Positions 7,933 through 15,938 are shown, numbered from the stretch's first letter. The stretch: DNA of 64,000 nt from Kutzneria sp. CA-103260 (GCF_018263855.1 NZ_CP073318.1:7502001-7566000), one strand, 5' to 3'. Translations and numbers: made by a program. Notes: a model not told the origin generated them from the letters alone.

Positions 7933-8025
7933 ATGGAGAACGTCGACATCATGAACCTGTCCGACGAGCAGCTCGACGACCTGCTGGGCGGCGCCTTCTC
8001 GGTCGACCCGGCCTGCGTCATCTGA
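7933..8025 (+). CDS. Double-glycine RiPP precursor peptide, copy 1
   Basis: This gene encodes 30 residues. The leader (MENVDIMNL, then SDEQLDDLLGG) has Leu at -12, -7 and -4 and Ser at -11 relative to a Gly-Gly site, the consensus recognised by C39 peptidase exporters. The predicted core is AFSVDPACVI (residues 21-30), with one Cys, one Asp and one Pro. GGGAG lies 7 nt before the ATG. The C39-peptidase ABC exporter is encoded downstream on the same strand and the JmjC oxygenase is divergent upstream. The exact mature structure cannot be read from sequence. I do not recognise this core from a named family. Confidence 0.88.
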   Translation: MENVDIMNLSDEQLDDLLGGAFSVDPACVI

Positions 8026-8127
8026 CCAAGCCGCCAAACCGCTGACGATCGCGTCAGCCGTCACACAACGCCCCGCCGCCGCGGGGCACCCGATCACACA
8101 TCCGATACAGCGCAAGGGAGATACGTC

Positions 8128-8220
8128 ATGGAGAACGTCGACATCATGAACCTGTCCGACGAGCAGCTCGACGACCTGCTGGGCGGCGCCTTCTCGGTCG
8201 ACCCGGCCTGCGTCATCTGA
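8128..8220 (+). CDS. Double-glycine RiPP precursor peptide, copy 2
   Basis: This copy has the same 30 residues and the same nucleotides as copy 1, with the same GGGAG ribosome binding site. The identical core AFSVDPACVI means the array raises the dose of one product and does not diversify it. Confidence 0.88.
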   Translation: MENVDIMNLSDEQLDDLLGGAFSVDPACVI

Positions 8221-8322
8221 CCAAGCCGCCAAACCGCTGACGATCGCGTCAGCCGTCACACAACGCCCCGCCGCCGCGGGGCACCCGATCACACATCCGA
8301 TACAGCGCAAGGGAGATACGTC

Positions 8323-8415
8323 ATGGAGAACGTCGACATCATGAACCTGTCCGACGAGCAGCTCGACGACCTGCTGGGCGGCGCCTTCTCGGTCGACCCG
8401 GCCTGCGTCATCTGA
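8323..8415 (+). CDS. Double-glycine RiPP precursor peptide, copy 3
   Basis: This is the last identical copy of the 30-residue precursor. It is followed after 41 bp by the strong hairpin at 8457-8504 and then by the exporter gene, so the three peptide genes can be transcribed at a higher level than the exporter. Confidence 0.88.
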   Translation: MENVDIMNLSDEQLDDLLGGAFSVDPACVI

Positions 8416-8456
8416 CCAAGCCGCCAAACCGCTGACGGCCGCGTCAGCCGTCACAC

Positions 8457-8504
8457 AACGCCTCGGCCGCCGCGGGCTCCCGACCCCGCGGCGGCCGAGG
8501 CGTT
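8457..8504 (+). terminator. Perfect 20-bp stem-loop between precursor array and exporter
   Basis: The arm at 8457-8476 and the arm at 8485-8504 are perfectly complementary over 20 bp with an 8-nt loop (CTCCCGAC). There is no T-run, as is common in actinobacteria. Its place between the third precursor stop and the exporter ribosome binding site suggests partial termination or protection of the upstream mRNA from 3' decay. Confidence 0.75.
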
Positions 8505-8523
8505 CCCGAAAGAGGTGTGCGAA

Positions 8524-10791
8524 ATGAGCGTCGACTCACGTTTTCGAGCAGAGGCGTTGGAGCAACACCAGAGGTCGGACGGATTGGGTCCGATACTGGG
8601 CCACAGCGTGGAGCGTAGGCCAATGACAAGCCTGTGGGAGCAGGTCACATCCTTCCGCGAGCGCCGTCGGCACCGGGTGTCCGTGTGTTTCCAGACCCAG
8701 GTCAGCGACTGCGGCCCGGCGTGTCTGGTCATGACCCTGGGACTGCACGGTATCGACGTCGACCTCGCGACCGTGCGCGCCAGGGCGGACTCCGGCCGCA
8801 ACGGGTCGTCGGCGCGCAGCCTGCTCGAGATCGCCCGGGAGCACGGCCTGCGCGGCCGGGGCGTGCGCGCCGAGCTCGACGCGCTGCCCAAGCTCAGCCC
8901 CGGCGCGATCCTTTTCTGGAACTTCAACCACTTCGTGGTCCTGGAGGCCGCGACCCGGGACCATGTGGACATCGTCGACCCGGCCTTCGGGCGCCGCCGG
9001 CTGTCCCGGGCCGCCGTCGCCGAGGCGTTCACCGGCGTCGCGCTGGAGTTCGACCCGCCGATCGACCGACCCCGCGCCAGGAGCCGACGCGCCGGCAAGG
9101 CCGGGCCGTGGCGGCGCCTCGCCCAGTTCCTGCCCGGGCGCAGGGAACTGGCCGGACTCGCCGGCGCGTCGGCCGCGCTGATGGCCTTCGAACTCGCGCT
9201 GCCGCTGACCACCAGCTTCCTGGTCGAGCAGGTGGCGCCGGAGCGGGCCATGGGCAAGCTGGGGCTGCTCGCGAGCGTGCTGGCCGGCCTGTGCGTGCTG
9301 TTCCTCGTCCTGCAGGTGACCCGGTCGTTCCTCGTCACCAAACGCCAGGCGCTGATCGAGAAACGGCTGACGCAGGGCGTGGTCGACCACCTGACATCCC
9401 TACCCTACGACTACTTCACCGTCCGCAACTCCGGCGATCTGGCCATGCGGGCCCGGACCAGCAGCAGCCTGACCCAGGTGCTCAGCCTCACCGCGGTGTC
9501 CGCCGCCTGCGACAGCGTGCTGATCGTGGTCTACCTGGTGGTCATCGTGCTGACGAATCCGCTGCTCGCCGGCCTCGTCGTGCTGCTCATCGGCATCCAG
9601 CTGGGCGTTCTCGTGCTGACCTGGCGGCGCCAGGCGACGCTGAACCAGGAGGTGCTCGAGCGCCAGGCCAAGACCCAGGAAGAACTGGTGGAGATGCTGG
9701 AGAGCATCACCAGCCTGAAGTCGAGCGGCATGGAGGCGTACTCCGCGCAGCGGTGGTCGCACACGCTGGTCGCTGAGGTCAACAAGCGCCTGGGCACCCG
9801 GCGCAGCCTCGCCGTCGCGACCGGCGTGAGCCGGGCGGTGCAGTTCGGCGCACCGCTGCTGGTAGTGCTCGTCGGCGTCTTGCGGGTGCTGTCCGGCGAC
9901 GGATCCCTCGGCACGGCACTGGCTTTCATGACGCTGACGATCGCGCTGTTCGTGCCGCTAGAGGGAGTGTTCGACGCGGCGTCCCAACTGGCGACCGTCC
10001 GGCCGACGTTGGCCCGCCTCGACGACGTGCTGAACGCCGAACCGGAACCGCGAGGGACGATGGCCGGCGTCGGCGTTGACCAGCCGGGTCGGATCACCGC
10101 GACCGGCGTGGCGTTCCGCTACTCCGGTGCGCCGAAGCCCGCGCTGCACGACGTGAACCTGACCGTCGAACCCGGGCAGTTCGTCGCCGTGATCGGCCGT
10201 TCGGGTTCGGGCAAGTCCACGCTGGGCATGCTGCTGGCCGGGTTGTACGTGTCCACCGCGGGAACCATCACCGTCGACGGCATCGACCTGACCGAGCTGG
10301 ACCGGCCGACGTTCCGCCGGCAGATCGGCTACATCAACCAGAACGCCCACCTGTTCGGCGGCTCGATCCGGGAGAACATCCTGTTCGGGGCCGAGGACCT
10401 CGACCGGCGGGAGCTGATCGACGCGATCCACGGCGCCAACGTGCACGACGAGATCCAGGCCATGCCCATGGGCTACAACACGCTGGTCGGCCCGAGCGGG
10501 CACGGTCTGTCTGGCGGCCAGCGGCAGCGCATCGTCCTGGCGCGGGCGCTGGCCAAGAAGCCCAAGCTGCTGATCCTCGACGAGGCGACCAGCGCCCTGG
10601 ATCCCGCGCTGGAGCAACGGATCCTGCATGACCTGTTGGAGTCCGGCATAACGGTGGTGGCCATCGCGCACCGGCTGACCGTGCTGGACCGGGCCGACCA
10701 GGTGATCGTCATGCGGGACGGCCGGATCGTGGCGTCCGGGTCGCCGGCCGCGCTGCGCGAGGGCAACGAGGAGTTCCTGTGCCTGACATGA
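8524..10791 (+). CDS. C39-peptidase-containing ABC exporter (PCAT) for double-glycine peptides
   Basis: A 755-residue peptidase-containing ABC transporter of the inner membrane that cleaves the leader after Gly-Gly and exports the core. The C39 domain is complete: oxyanion Gln57 (FQTQVSDCG), catalytic Cys63, His136 (NFNHFVVLE) and Asp152 (VDPAFG). A membrane domain spans about 170-470, and the ATPase follows with Walker A GRSGSGKST near 558 and the signature LSGGQRQR near 662. ATG 8524 is preceded by an AGAGG motif about 10 nt upstream; an in-frame GTG at 8515 is less likely. It overlaps or abuts the condensation-domain gene, so leader removal, export and the NRPS-like proteins appear to be co-expressed. 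Confidence 0.95.
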   Translation: MSVDSRFRAEALEQHQRSDGLGPILGHSVERRPMTSLWEQVTSFRERRRHRVSVCFQTQVSDCGPACLVMTLGLHGIDVDLATVRARADSGRNGSSARSLLEIAREHGLRGRGVRAELDALPKLSPGAILFWNFNHFVVLEAATRDHVDIVDPAFGRRRLSRAAVAEAFTGVALEFDPPIDRPRARSRRAGKAGPWRRLAQFLPGRRELAGLAGASAALMAFELALPLTTSFLVEQVAPERAMGKLGLLASVLAGLCVLFLVLQVTRSFLVTKRQALIEKRLTQGVVDHLTSLPYDYFTVRNSGDLAMRARTSSSLTQVLSLTAVSAACDSVLIVVYLVVIVLTNPLLAGLVVLLIGIQLGVLVLTWRRQATLNQEVLERQAKTQEELVEMLESITSLKSSGMEAYSAQRWSHTLVAEVNKRLGTRRSLAVATGVSRAVQFGAPLLVVLVGVLRVLSGDGSLGTALAFMTLTIALFVPLEGVFDAASQLATVRPTLARLDDVLNAEPEPRGTMAGVGVDQPGRITATGVAFRYSGAPKPALHDVNLTVEPGQFVAVIGRSGSGKSTLGMLLAGLYVSTAGTITVDGIDLTELDRPTFRRQIGYINQNAHLFGGSIRENILFGAEDLDRRELIDAIHGANVHDEIQAMPMGYNTLVGPSGHGLSGGQRQRIVLARALAKKPKLLILDEATSALDPALEQRILHDLLESGITVVAIAHRLTVLDRADQVIVMRDGRIVASGSPAALREGNEEFLCLT

Positions 10792-12065
10792 CCGCGCCGC
10801 TGACCTTCGAACAGGACCGGTACGTCGCGAAGATCCACGGCGGCGGCTGGGTGCACAAGAACGTCTGGCATTCGTTCGAGATCCTCGGGGATCTGGACCG
10901 GGAGGCACTGCTGGCCGGGCTGGACGCGTTCGTGCGCCGGCACGATGCCATGCGGGTGGAGCTGCTACCGGATCTCGACGCGCCAGTCGAGCAGCGGGAC
11001 GTGCCAGTGGCGGACGACGAGCAGGTGGCCGGCTGCCAGCACGTCACCGCCGCTTCCACCGAGCAGTTCTCCCGCTACGCCTCCGTTGTGCTGTCCCGTG
11101 ACTGCCTCGAGCCCTGGTCCGGCGGGCAGCGCCCGTTCCGGTTCCGTCTGCTGCGCTATGACGACCGGCACCACGCCCTGCTCGCGACGTTCCAGCAGGT
11201 GGTGTTCGACGGCAGGGCCCACGAGGTGTTCGCCCGAGAGTTGTGGCGGGACTACGCGGCGATCCTGCGCGGCGATTCGCCGCCCACGACGGCTTCGTCC
11301 TTCCTCGCGGCGGCCCGCCAGCAGCGGGCGACCGTGGCTTCGGCGCGTACTTTGGCGGACTGGAGGGACAGGCTGGAGTTCGCCGCGGCGAACCGATGGC
11401 GGCCGCCCGCGGGTACGACGCCCACGGACAACGGCGTGCTGACCGTCGAATTCCCCGCCGAGGCGGTCGCGGCCCTGCGCGCCCAGTGCGCGGAGCGGCG
11501 CTGTTCCCTGCAGCAGTGGGTCATCGGGGCGTTCGCCCGCGCGACTGCCGCGGCCGCGGGACGGCGGCGGCTGACCCTGTGGACCACGATGGACACTCGG
11601 CCGTCCCGCGACCGGGATATGGTTGGCATGTTCGCCGGCTCCTCGCCACTGGCGCTCGACGACCTGCACCACGACCTGCCCCACGTCGTGACGCGGGTGC
11701 GCGGGCAGCTGCTCACAGCGCTGCGCCACCAGGGCATGACGGCGGCGGACATCGCCTCCGTCGCACCGGACGTCCCCGCGGCCGGGGCGGGCGAGGAGAT
11801 CCACGTCCACCTGCGCAGCTTCAGCGGGGATCACCGGGACACCGGCGACTCGGGTCCGCTGCGGATCACCGCTGCCGCGTATCCGTTGCGGCGCATCGTG
11901 ATCGGGCAGACTTCGGCGCTGCACCTCGACTGCTACGACTACCCCGACCACCTCCGGCTGCGGCTGCGCTACCGGGGTGACGTCGTCGGCCGGCCGCTAG
12001 CTCAGTCCATTTTGGACGCCGTCGCGGCGGACATGCCCGACCGGCAACTCACACGGATCTCCTGA
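10779..12065 (+). CDS. Free-standing NRPS-type condensation-domain protein with altered active site
   Basis: A 428-residue protein with the chloramphenicol-acetyltransferase-like fold of NRPS condensation domains. The position of the catalytic HHxxxDG motif reads QQVVFDG (residues 139-145), so both His residues are Gln while Asp-Gly is kept. Such changes are known in non-condensing C-domain relatives; here activity is uncertain. GTG 10779 has GAGGAG 5 nt upstream; ATG 10788, overlapping the exporter stop as ATGA, is the alternative. It is the first of three overlapping or abutting genes (condensation protein, carrier protein, ligase) that together form a dissociated NRPS-like module. Confidence 0.85.
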   Translation: MPDMTAPLTFEQDRYVAKIHGGGWVHKNVWHSFEILGDLDREALLAGLDAFVRRHDAMRVELLPDLDAPVEQRDVPVADDEQVAGCQHVTAASTEQFSRYASVVLSRDCLEPWSGGQRPFRFRLLRYDDRHHALLATFQQVVFDGRAHEVFARELWRDYAAILRGDSPPTTASSFLAAARQQRATVASARTLADWRDRLEFAAANRWRPPAGTTPTDNGVLTVEFPAEAVAALRAQCAERRCSLQQWVIGAFARATAAAAGRRRLTLWTTMDTRPSRDRDMVGMFAGSSPLALDDLHHDLPHVVTRVRGQLLTALRHQGMTAADIASVAPDVPAAGAGEEIHVHLRSFSGDHRDTGDSGPLRITAAAYPLRRIVIGQTSALHLDCYDYPDHLRLRLRYRGDVVGRPLAQSILDAVAADMPDRQLTRIS

Positions 12066-12074
12066 GGAGGAAAG

Positions 12075-12308
12075 ATGTCCGAAAACTCACTGCACCACGT
12101 GCTCGCGGCCGCGGCCGCCGTGTTCGGCCGACCGGTCGCTGCGGAGGACTCGTTCTTCGGCGTCGGCGGCGACTCCGTGACCGCCGTCGAACTCGCGGTC
12201 GAACTGGAGCAGAGGCTGGGGGGCGACATCGATGGCGAGCTGGTCGTGGACAGCGCGAGCTTCGGCGCGCTCGCCGCCGCGCTCACGACCCGGGTCGCGA
12301 GCAGGTGA
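12075..12308 (+). CDS. Free-standing peptidyl carrier protein
   Basis: A 77-residue thiolation domain. The phosphopantetheine Ser is Ser34 in FFGVGGDSVTAVEL, the classic PCP signature with the preceding GGD. A strong ribosome binding site (GAGGAGGAAAG) precedes the ATG. The stop overlaps the GTG start of the downstream ligase, so the pair is translationally coupled and the ligase most likely loads this carrier. Confidence 0.93.
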   Translation: MSENSLHHVLAAAAAVFGRPVAAEDSFFGVGGDSVTAVELAVELEQRLGGDIDGELVVDSASFGALAAALTTRVASR

Positions 12309-13699
12309 CCGCGATGCGTCCCTACGTGTGGGATCCCTGGCGGACCGCCGACCGCCACCCCGACCGGCTCGCCGTGATCGCCGGCGACGAGTCGTGCACC
12401 TTCGGCGAGATCACCGCCCGGGCCGACGCGCTGGCGGCCGGACTAGCCGCGCGGGGCGTGGCGGACGGCGCGGTGGTGTCCACCGACATCCCTTCGGGGC
12501 CACGGTTCTTCGCGCTGGCGCTGGCGGCACTGCGCCACGGTCACGGCCTGCTGCCGGTGGATCGCGAGTTGTTCGACGGGCCGGCCGGCGCCGCGATCCT
12601 GACGGACACCGCGGCGGCGATCCACGTCACCGACCGCCCGCTGGCCGGGCTGTCGGCGCGCCAGGTGCTGGACGACGACCTGGCCGCCGCCGGCCGAGGC
12701 GCTCGCGAAACGCCGGACCGCCCGGCCGGCTGGCTTATGTTCGTCAGCTCGGGCACAACCGGGCAGCCGCAGGCGGTGCCGCGCCCACGCCCGTGGCGGC
12801 CGTACCGCGGCGTCGCCGTGGCCGAGCGCTACGCCGCCGGCGTGGACAAGGGCCCGTGCCTGATGACCAATCCCGCCTACCACCTGGGCACGCTCGGCCC
12901 CGCCCTGTACGCGTTGCAGGCCGGCTCCGCCGTCGTCGTGCAGCGGACGTGGTCGGCCGAGGGCTTCGTCGAACTGGTCGACCGGCACCGCGCGGACAGT
13001 GCGCTGCTCAGCCCGGACGGCCTGCTCGACGTCGTCGAGTCCGGTGCGGCGCCACTGCGTTCACTCACGGTCGTGTTCCACAGCGGGTCGGCGTGCCCAC
13101 CCGACGTCAAGCGGGCCGGCATCGCGCTGCTCGGTCCCGTGTTGCACGAGTTCTACGGCACGTCACGCAGCACGATCACCGAGATCACCTCGCCGGAATG
13201 GCTGCGCCACCCCGGTTCCGTCGGCCGGCCGCTGCCCGGCATCCGCATCGACATCATGCGGGACGGCGAAGTGCTGCCGGCCGGCGAGGTCGGCGAGATC
13301 CAGGTGCGGCTGCGCGAAGCCGACCATGCCGACGGCGAAAGCAGCCACGTCGACACCGGGGACATCGGTTTCCTGGACGCGGACGGCTACCTGTCGGTCA
13401 TCGGCCGGGCCGACGCGGAGGGCCGCTGGAACCAGGCGCTGCTCGAGCACGAGGTCCGCCTGCTCGCCGGCGTGAGCGACGTGGCCGCGCTCGCCGACAA
13501 GGGCGTGTGCTTCGTGGAGGTCGACCGGGACGGACGCGCCGACCCGACCGCGGACGTCCTGGCCGCCGCCGAACGGCTGCGCGTGCCAGTGCACCGGGTG
13601 CGGGTCGCGCCCCGGGGCTCGCTGCCGCGCACCCGCAGCGGCAAGCTCGCGCGGGCACAGCTCGCCGCCGAGGAGGTCGAACGTCCGGTCAGGGCGTAA
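12305..13699 (+). CDS. AMP-forming ligase / stand-alone adenylation protein
   Basis: A 464-residue acyl- or aminoacyl-adenylate-forming enzyme of the ANL superfamily. Visible cores are the P-loop FVSSGTTGQPQAV (about 146-158), EFYGTSRSTITE (A5 region), VDTGDIGFLDADGYLSVIGR (A7/A8) and the catalytic Lys in LPRTRSGKLAR (A10). It should activate a carboxylate with ATP and transfer it to the coupled carrier protein. The substrate pocket is not assignable by eye; no conserved Asp of the amino-acid-binding pocket stands out, so an aryl or fatty acid is as likely as an amino acid. GTG 12305 overlaps the carrier stop. Confidence 0.9.
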   Translation: MTAMRPYVWDPWRTADRHPDRLAVIAGDESCTFGEITARADALAAGLAARGVADGAVVSTDIPSGPRFFALALAALRHGHGLLPVDRELFDGPAGAAILTDTAAAIHVTDRPLAGLSARQVLDDDLAAAGRGARETPDRPAGWLMFVSSGTTGQPQAVPRPRPWRPYRGVAVAERYAAGVDKGPCLMTNPAYHLGTLGPALYALQAGSAVVVQRTWSAEGFVELVDRHRADSALLSPDGLLDVVESGAAPLRSLTVVFHSGSACPPDVKRAGIALLGPVLHEFYGTSRSTITEITSPEWLRHPGSVGRPLPGIRIDIMRDGEVLPAGEVGEIQVRLREADHADGESSHVDTGDIGFLDADGYLSVIGRADAEGRWNQALLEHEVRLLAGVSDVAALADKGVCFVEVDRDGRADPTADVLAAAERLRVPVHRVRVAPRGSLPRTRSGKLARAQLAAEEVERPVRA

Positions 13700-13810
13700 C
13701 TTTACAGATTGTCAAGGCCGCTGTCGTAATACTGGCTCCCCTGCGCCGACGCCACGGCCCACTGTCCAGCACATCCATGACAGTATATGGTTAAGTAGCC
13801 ATGACTAGTT

Positions 13811-13819
13811 GTCATGACA
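13811..13819. promoter_or_regulatory. Locus operator copy C at the XRE-TPR promoter
   Basis: GTCATGACA here is part of the 10-bp palindrome TGTCATGACA and of a larger inverted repeat CATGAC-N5-GTCATG starting near 13802. A further CATGACA lies near 13776. It lies 25-33 bp upstream of the preferred GTG start of the XRE-TPR gene, a position suited to autoregulation. Confidence 0.55.
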
Positions 13820-13843
13820 GACGAGCGACTCAAGGAGGCGGCG

Positions 13844-15211
13844 GTGGAGGACGAACCGGTCGGTGCACGGATCCGTCGACTGCGCCTCGCCGCCGGCCTA
13901 TCCCAGGAGGCGCTCGCCGCGCCGGACCTGTCCGCCAGCTACGTCTCCCTGCTCGAGGCAGGCAAGCGGGTGCCCTCCGATGACGTGATCCGCCAGCTGA
14001 GCCGCAAGCTCGACTGCACACCCGAGCACCTGCTCGGCGTGCCGGCGTCGAGCGACACGATCCGGCTGGAGCTCGAGCTCCGGTACGCCGAGATGGCGCT
14101 GCGCAACGGCGACTGGGACGCGGCCCTGACGGCCTACGAGGAGTTGCAGGGCAAGACGTCGATCGGGGAACACCGGACGATCTGGTATGCGGCAGAGCTC
14201 GGCGCGGCGCAGTGCCTCGAACTCGGCGGCAGGCTGGAGGACGCCGTCGCGCGCCTGGAATCGTTGCGCAGCGCGGCGGACGGGGGGGCGTGGGACGCCG
14301 TCGAGTGGCTGACCGTCGTGACCGCGCTGTCCCGCTGCTACCGAGAGCTCGGCGACTTGTCGACGGCGATAGAGATCGCCGAGGCGACGCTGGCCCGGGT
14401 CGAGTCGGAGCAGCTGCCGCCCACGGTCGCGTTCCTGGAGCTGATGTCGACACTGGTCGGCGTCTACTGCGAGCGTGGCGACCTCAACCGGGCCGAGTAC
14501 CTGGCCACCAAGGCCATCGACCAGGCGGCGATCATCACCGACCGGAAGGCGCTCGGCGCGGCCTACTGGAACGCCAGCGTCGTGCTGCACAGCCAGGGCC
14601 GGTCCATGGAGGCCCTGCGGCTGATCGGCAGGGCGGTGGCGATCTACGCCGAGGGCGACGACGAGCGAGCCCTGGCCCGCGTGCGCAACGCCTACGCCGC
14701 CGTGCTGCTGCAGTCCGAGGCGCCGCGCCCGGAGGAGGCCCGCGACCTGCTGTGCCAGAACTCGGAGGTGCTGGCCCGGGTCGGCAGCAGCGTGGACGTG
14801 GCCTACAACGAGACCTCCCTGGCCCGGGCCGAACTGATGCTGGGCAACAGCGAGGCCACCGTGGAGCACATCGGGAGGGCACTGGAGCTGCTTGGCCCGG
14901 AGCACCGACTGGAGAGCGCGCGGGCGTGGCTGCTGCTGGCCGCCGCCCGGCTGCGGCAGAGTGACCGGGACGCCGCCAAGACCGCCTACGAGCGCGGCGC
15001 GCTCATGCTCGAGGCGTCCGAGGCCGGCCGGCAAGCCGCGTTCGCGTGGTCGGAGTTGGCCGAGATCCTGGAGGAGTCCGGCGAGAACGAGCGGGCGATC
15101 TGGGCGTACCGGCAGAGCATGCGCTGCCTCGGCCACCGCAGCGGGCTGCTCGGCGGCGCGGTGCGGTCGCACAGCGACAGCGGCCTGCCCGGACAGGGCG
15201 TCCGGAGCTGA
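13844..15211 (+). CDS. XRE-family regulator with TPR domain (RRNPP-like)
   Basis: A 455-residue protein with an N-terminal XRE helix-turn-helix (GARIRRLRLAAGLSQEALA ... SYVSLLEAGKRVPS) and a long array of helical TPR-like repeats to the C-terminus (for example ELRYAEMALRNGDWDAALTAY and YCERGDLNRAEYLATKAI). This layout is that of regulators gated by short peptides. GTG 13844 is chosen because a perfect AAGGAGG lies 5 nt upstream; an ATG at 13814 has none and would put the operator inside the gene. It is convergent, 22 bp apart, with a 52-residue secreted-peptide gene. It probably controls the operator copies A-D, by inference. Confidence 0.88.
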   Translation: MEDEPVGARIRRLRLAAGLSQEALAAPDLSASYVSLLEAGKRVPSDDVIRQLSRKLDCTPEHLLGVPASSDTIRLELELRYAEMALRNGDWDAALTAYEELQGKTSIGEHRTIWYAAELGAAQCLELGGRLEDAVARLESLRSAADGGAWDAVEWLTVVTALSRCYRELGDLSTAIEIAEATLARVESEQLPPTVAFLELMSTLVGVYCERGDLNRAEYLATKAIDQAAIITDRKALGAAYWNASVVLHSQGRSMEALRLIGRAVAIYAEGDDERALARVRNAYAAVLLQSEAPRPEEARDLLCQNSEVLARVGSSVDVAYNETSLARAELMLGNSEATVEHIGRALELLGPEHRLESARAWLLLAAARLRQSDRDAAKTAYERGALMLEASEAGRQAAFAWSELAEILEESGENERAIWAYRQSMRCLGHRSGLLGGAVRSHSDSGLPGQGVRS

Positions 15212-15233
15212 GCCGCTGTCGCGTCGCACGGCA

Positions 15234-15392
15234 CTAGCAGCAGAGCGGGACACCGCCGGTGGAGTGCGAGATCGGTGCGGCGGGCCACTGCGCGCCCGCC
15301 GCGCGCTCGACACCGGTCGCGATCAACAGCAGACATGCGAACAGCAGCACCAGGCCCAGCGTGGCGGACTCGCGGACTTGTTGGACGAGCAT
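15234..15392 (-). CDS. 52-residue secreted peptide, candidate signal for the XRE-TPR regulator
   Basis: A small gene with GAGGTG 5 nt before its ATG. The product has a short N-terminus with one Arg, a hydrophobic segment TLGLVLLFACLLLIATGV (about 11-28), an AGA motif suited to signal peptidase and a polar tail (QWPAAPISHSTGG, then VPLCC). It therefore looks like a secreted pro-peptide with a processed C-terminal fragment of up to 18 residues. It is convergent with, and adjacent to, the XRE-TPR regulator, the usual layout of peptide pheromone and receptor. No homology was recognised. A short membrane peptide with another role is possible. Confidence 0.65.
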   Translation of the reverse strand: MLVQQVRESATLGLVLLFACLLLIATGVERAAGAQWPAAPISHSTGGVPLCC

Positions 15393-15536
15393 TGAACACC
15401 TCGATGACGTGTGAATGGATCCGAACTCACGCAGGGGTGTAAAGCAGGGAAACCACCAAAGATCATCCAATATCATGGGGGCGAGAGTGCGGTGGTCATC
15501 CGCCGGTCCTTTCCGCGATGGCGGCCGAATGGGTGA

Positions 15537-15938
15537 TCAGGTGCTGACCACCTGGTCGGCCCGGCTGAGCCTGCCCCCGTGCGCCAGGTACACCAGCGGG
15601 GACTCGATGGGACGGAATTCGACGTAGACGAACCCGTCACGGTCGGCGGTCGCGAGCGCGGCCACCAGTTCGTCGGCCAACTCGTCGCGGAACCGGTCGT
15701 CCCGGTTCGCCCCGATGCAGCAGACGACCCGCGCGTGCGCGGGCGCCGGCGGCCGCGGGGTGATCGCGTCGATCGGCATACCGCCGCTGAACAGCGAGTT
15801 GCGCGACTCGTCGGTGAAGCTCACCACGACGTGGGAGGCGGTCACGCCCCGGTTGACCAGCCAGCGGGTGAGGCGAACGGCAATGGCCCGCTTCCGGTTG
15901 GCCGGCAGGGCGGCGGTGACGATCTCGACAGTGGGCAC
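15537..15938 (-). CDS. Fused two-domain tautomerase-superfamily protein
   Basis: A 133-residue protein. The start is GTG 15938, because GGAGGTG lies 6 nt upstream. This places Pro directly after the initiator Met (M-PTVEIVTAALPANRK), the catalytic Pro1 arrangement of the 4-oxalocrotonate tautomerase superfamily. The first half has the family pattern through SHVVVSFTDESRNSLFSGG; the second half (ARVVCCIGANRDDRFRDELA ... FVYVEFR) looks like a second, Pro-less repeat, as in fused tautomerases. Function: keto-enol tautomerisation or a related hydratase/dehalogenase reaction on a small unsaturated acid; the substrate is unknown. It is divergent from the PaaK-like ligase operon. Confidence 0.7.
   Translation of the reverse strand: MPTVEIVTAALPANRKRAIAVRLTRWLVNRGVTASHVVVSFTDESRNSLFSGGMPIDAITPRPPAPAHARVVCCIGANRDDRFRDELADELVAALATADRDGFVYVEFRPIESPLVYLAHGGRLSRADQVVST

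Larger units (their letters stand above)
7921..8456 (+). repeat. Tandem 195-bp repeat carrying three identical precursor-peptide genes
   Basis: The unit repeats with exactly 195-bp spacing (start codons at 7933, 8128, 8323). Units 1 and 2 are identical throughout, including the spacer; unit 3 is identical through its coding part and diverges from about 8438. Each spacer of units 1 and 2 contains two small hairpins: GCTGACG/CGTCAGC with a 4-nt loop and GCCCCGC/GCGGGGC with a 4-nt loop. The perfect identity implies recent amplification or ongoing gene conversion. Confidence 0.95.

Noticed and set aside
7921..8456. Possible CRISPR or satellite-like array
   Set aside because: The repeats are 195 bp, identical including the spacers, and each carries a short coding frame with a ribosome binding site, so they are duplicated genes and not a CRISPR array.
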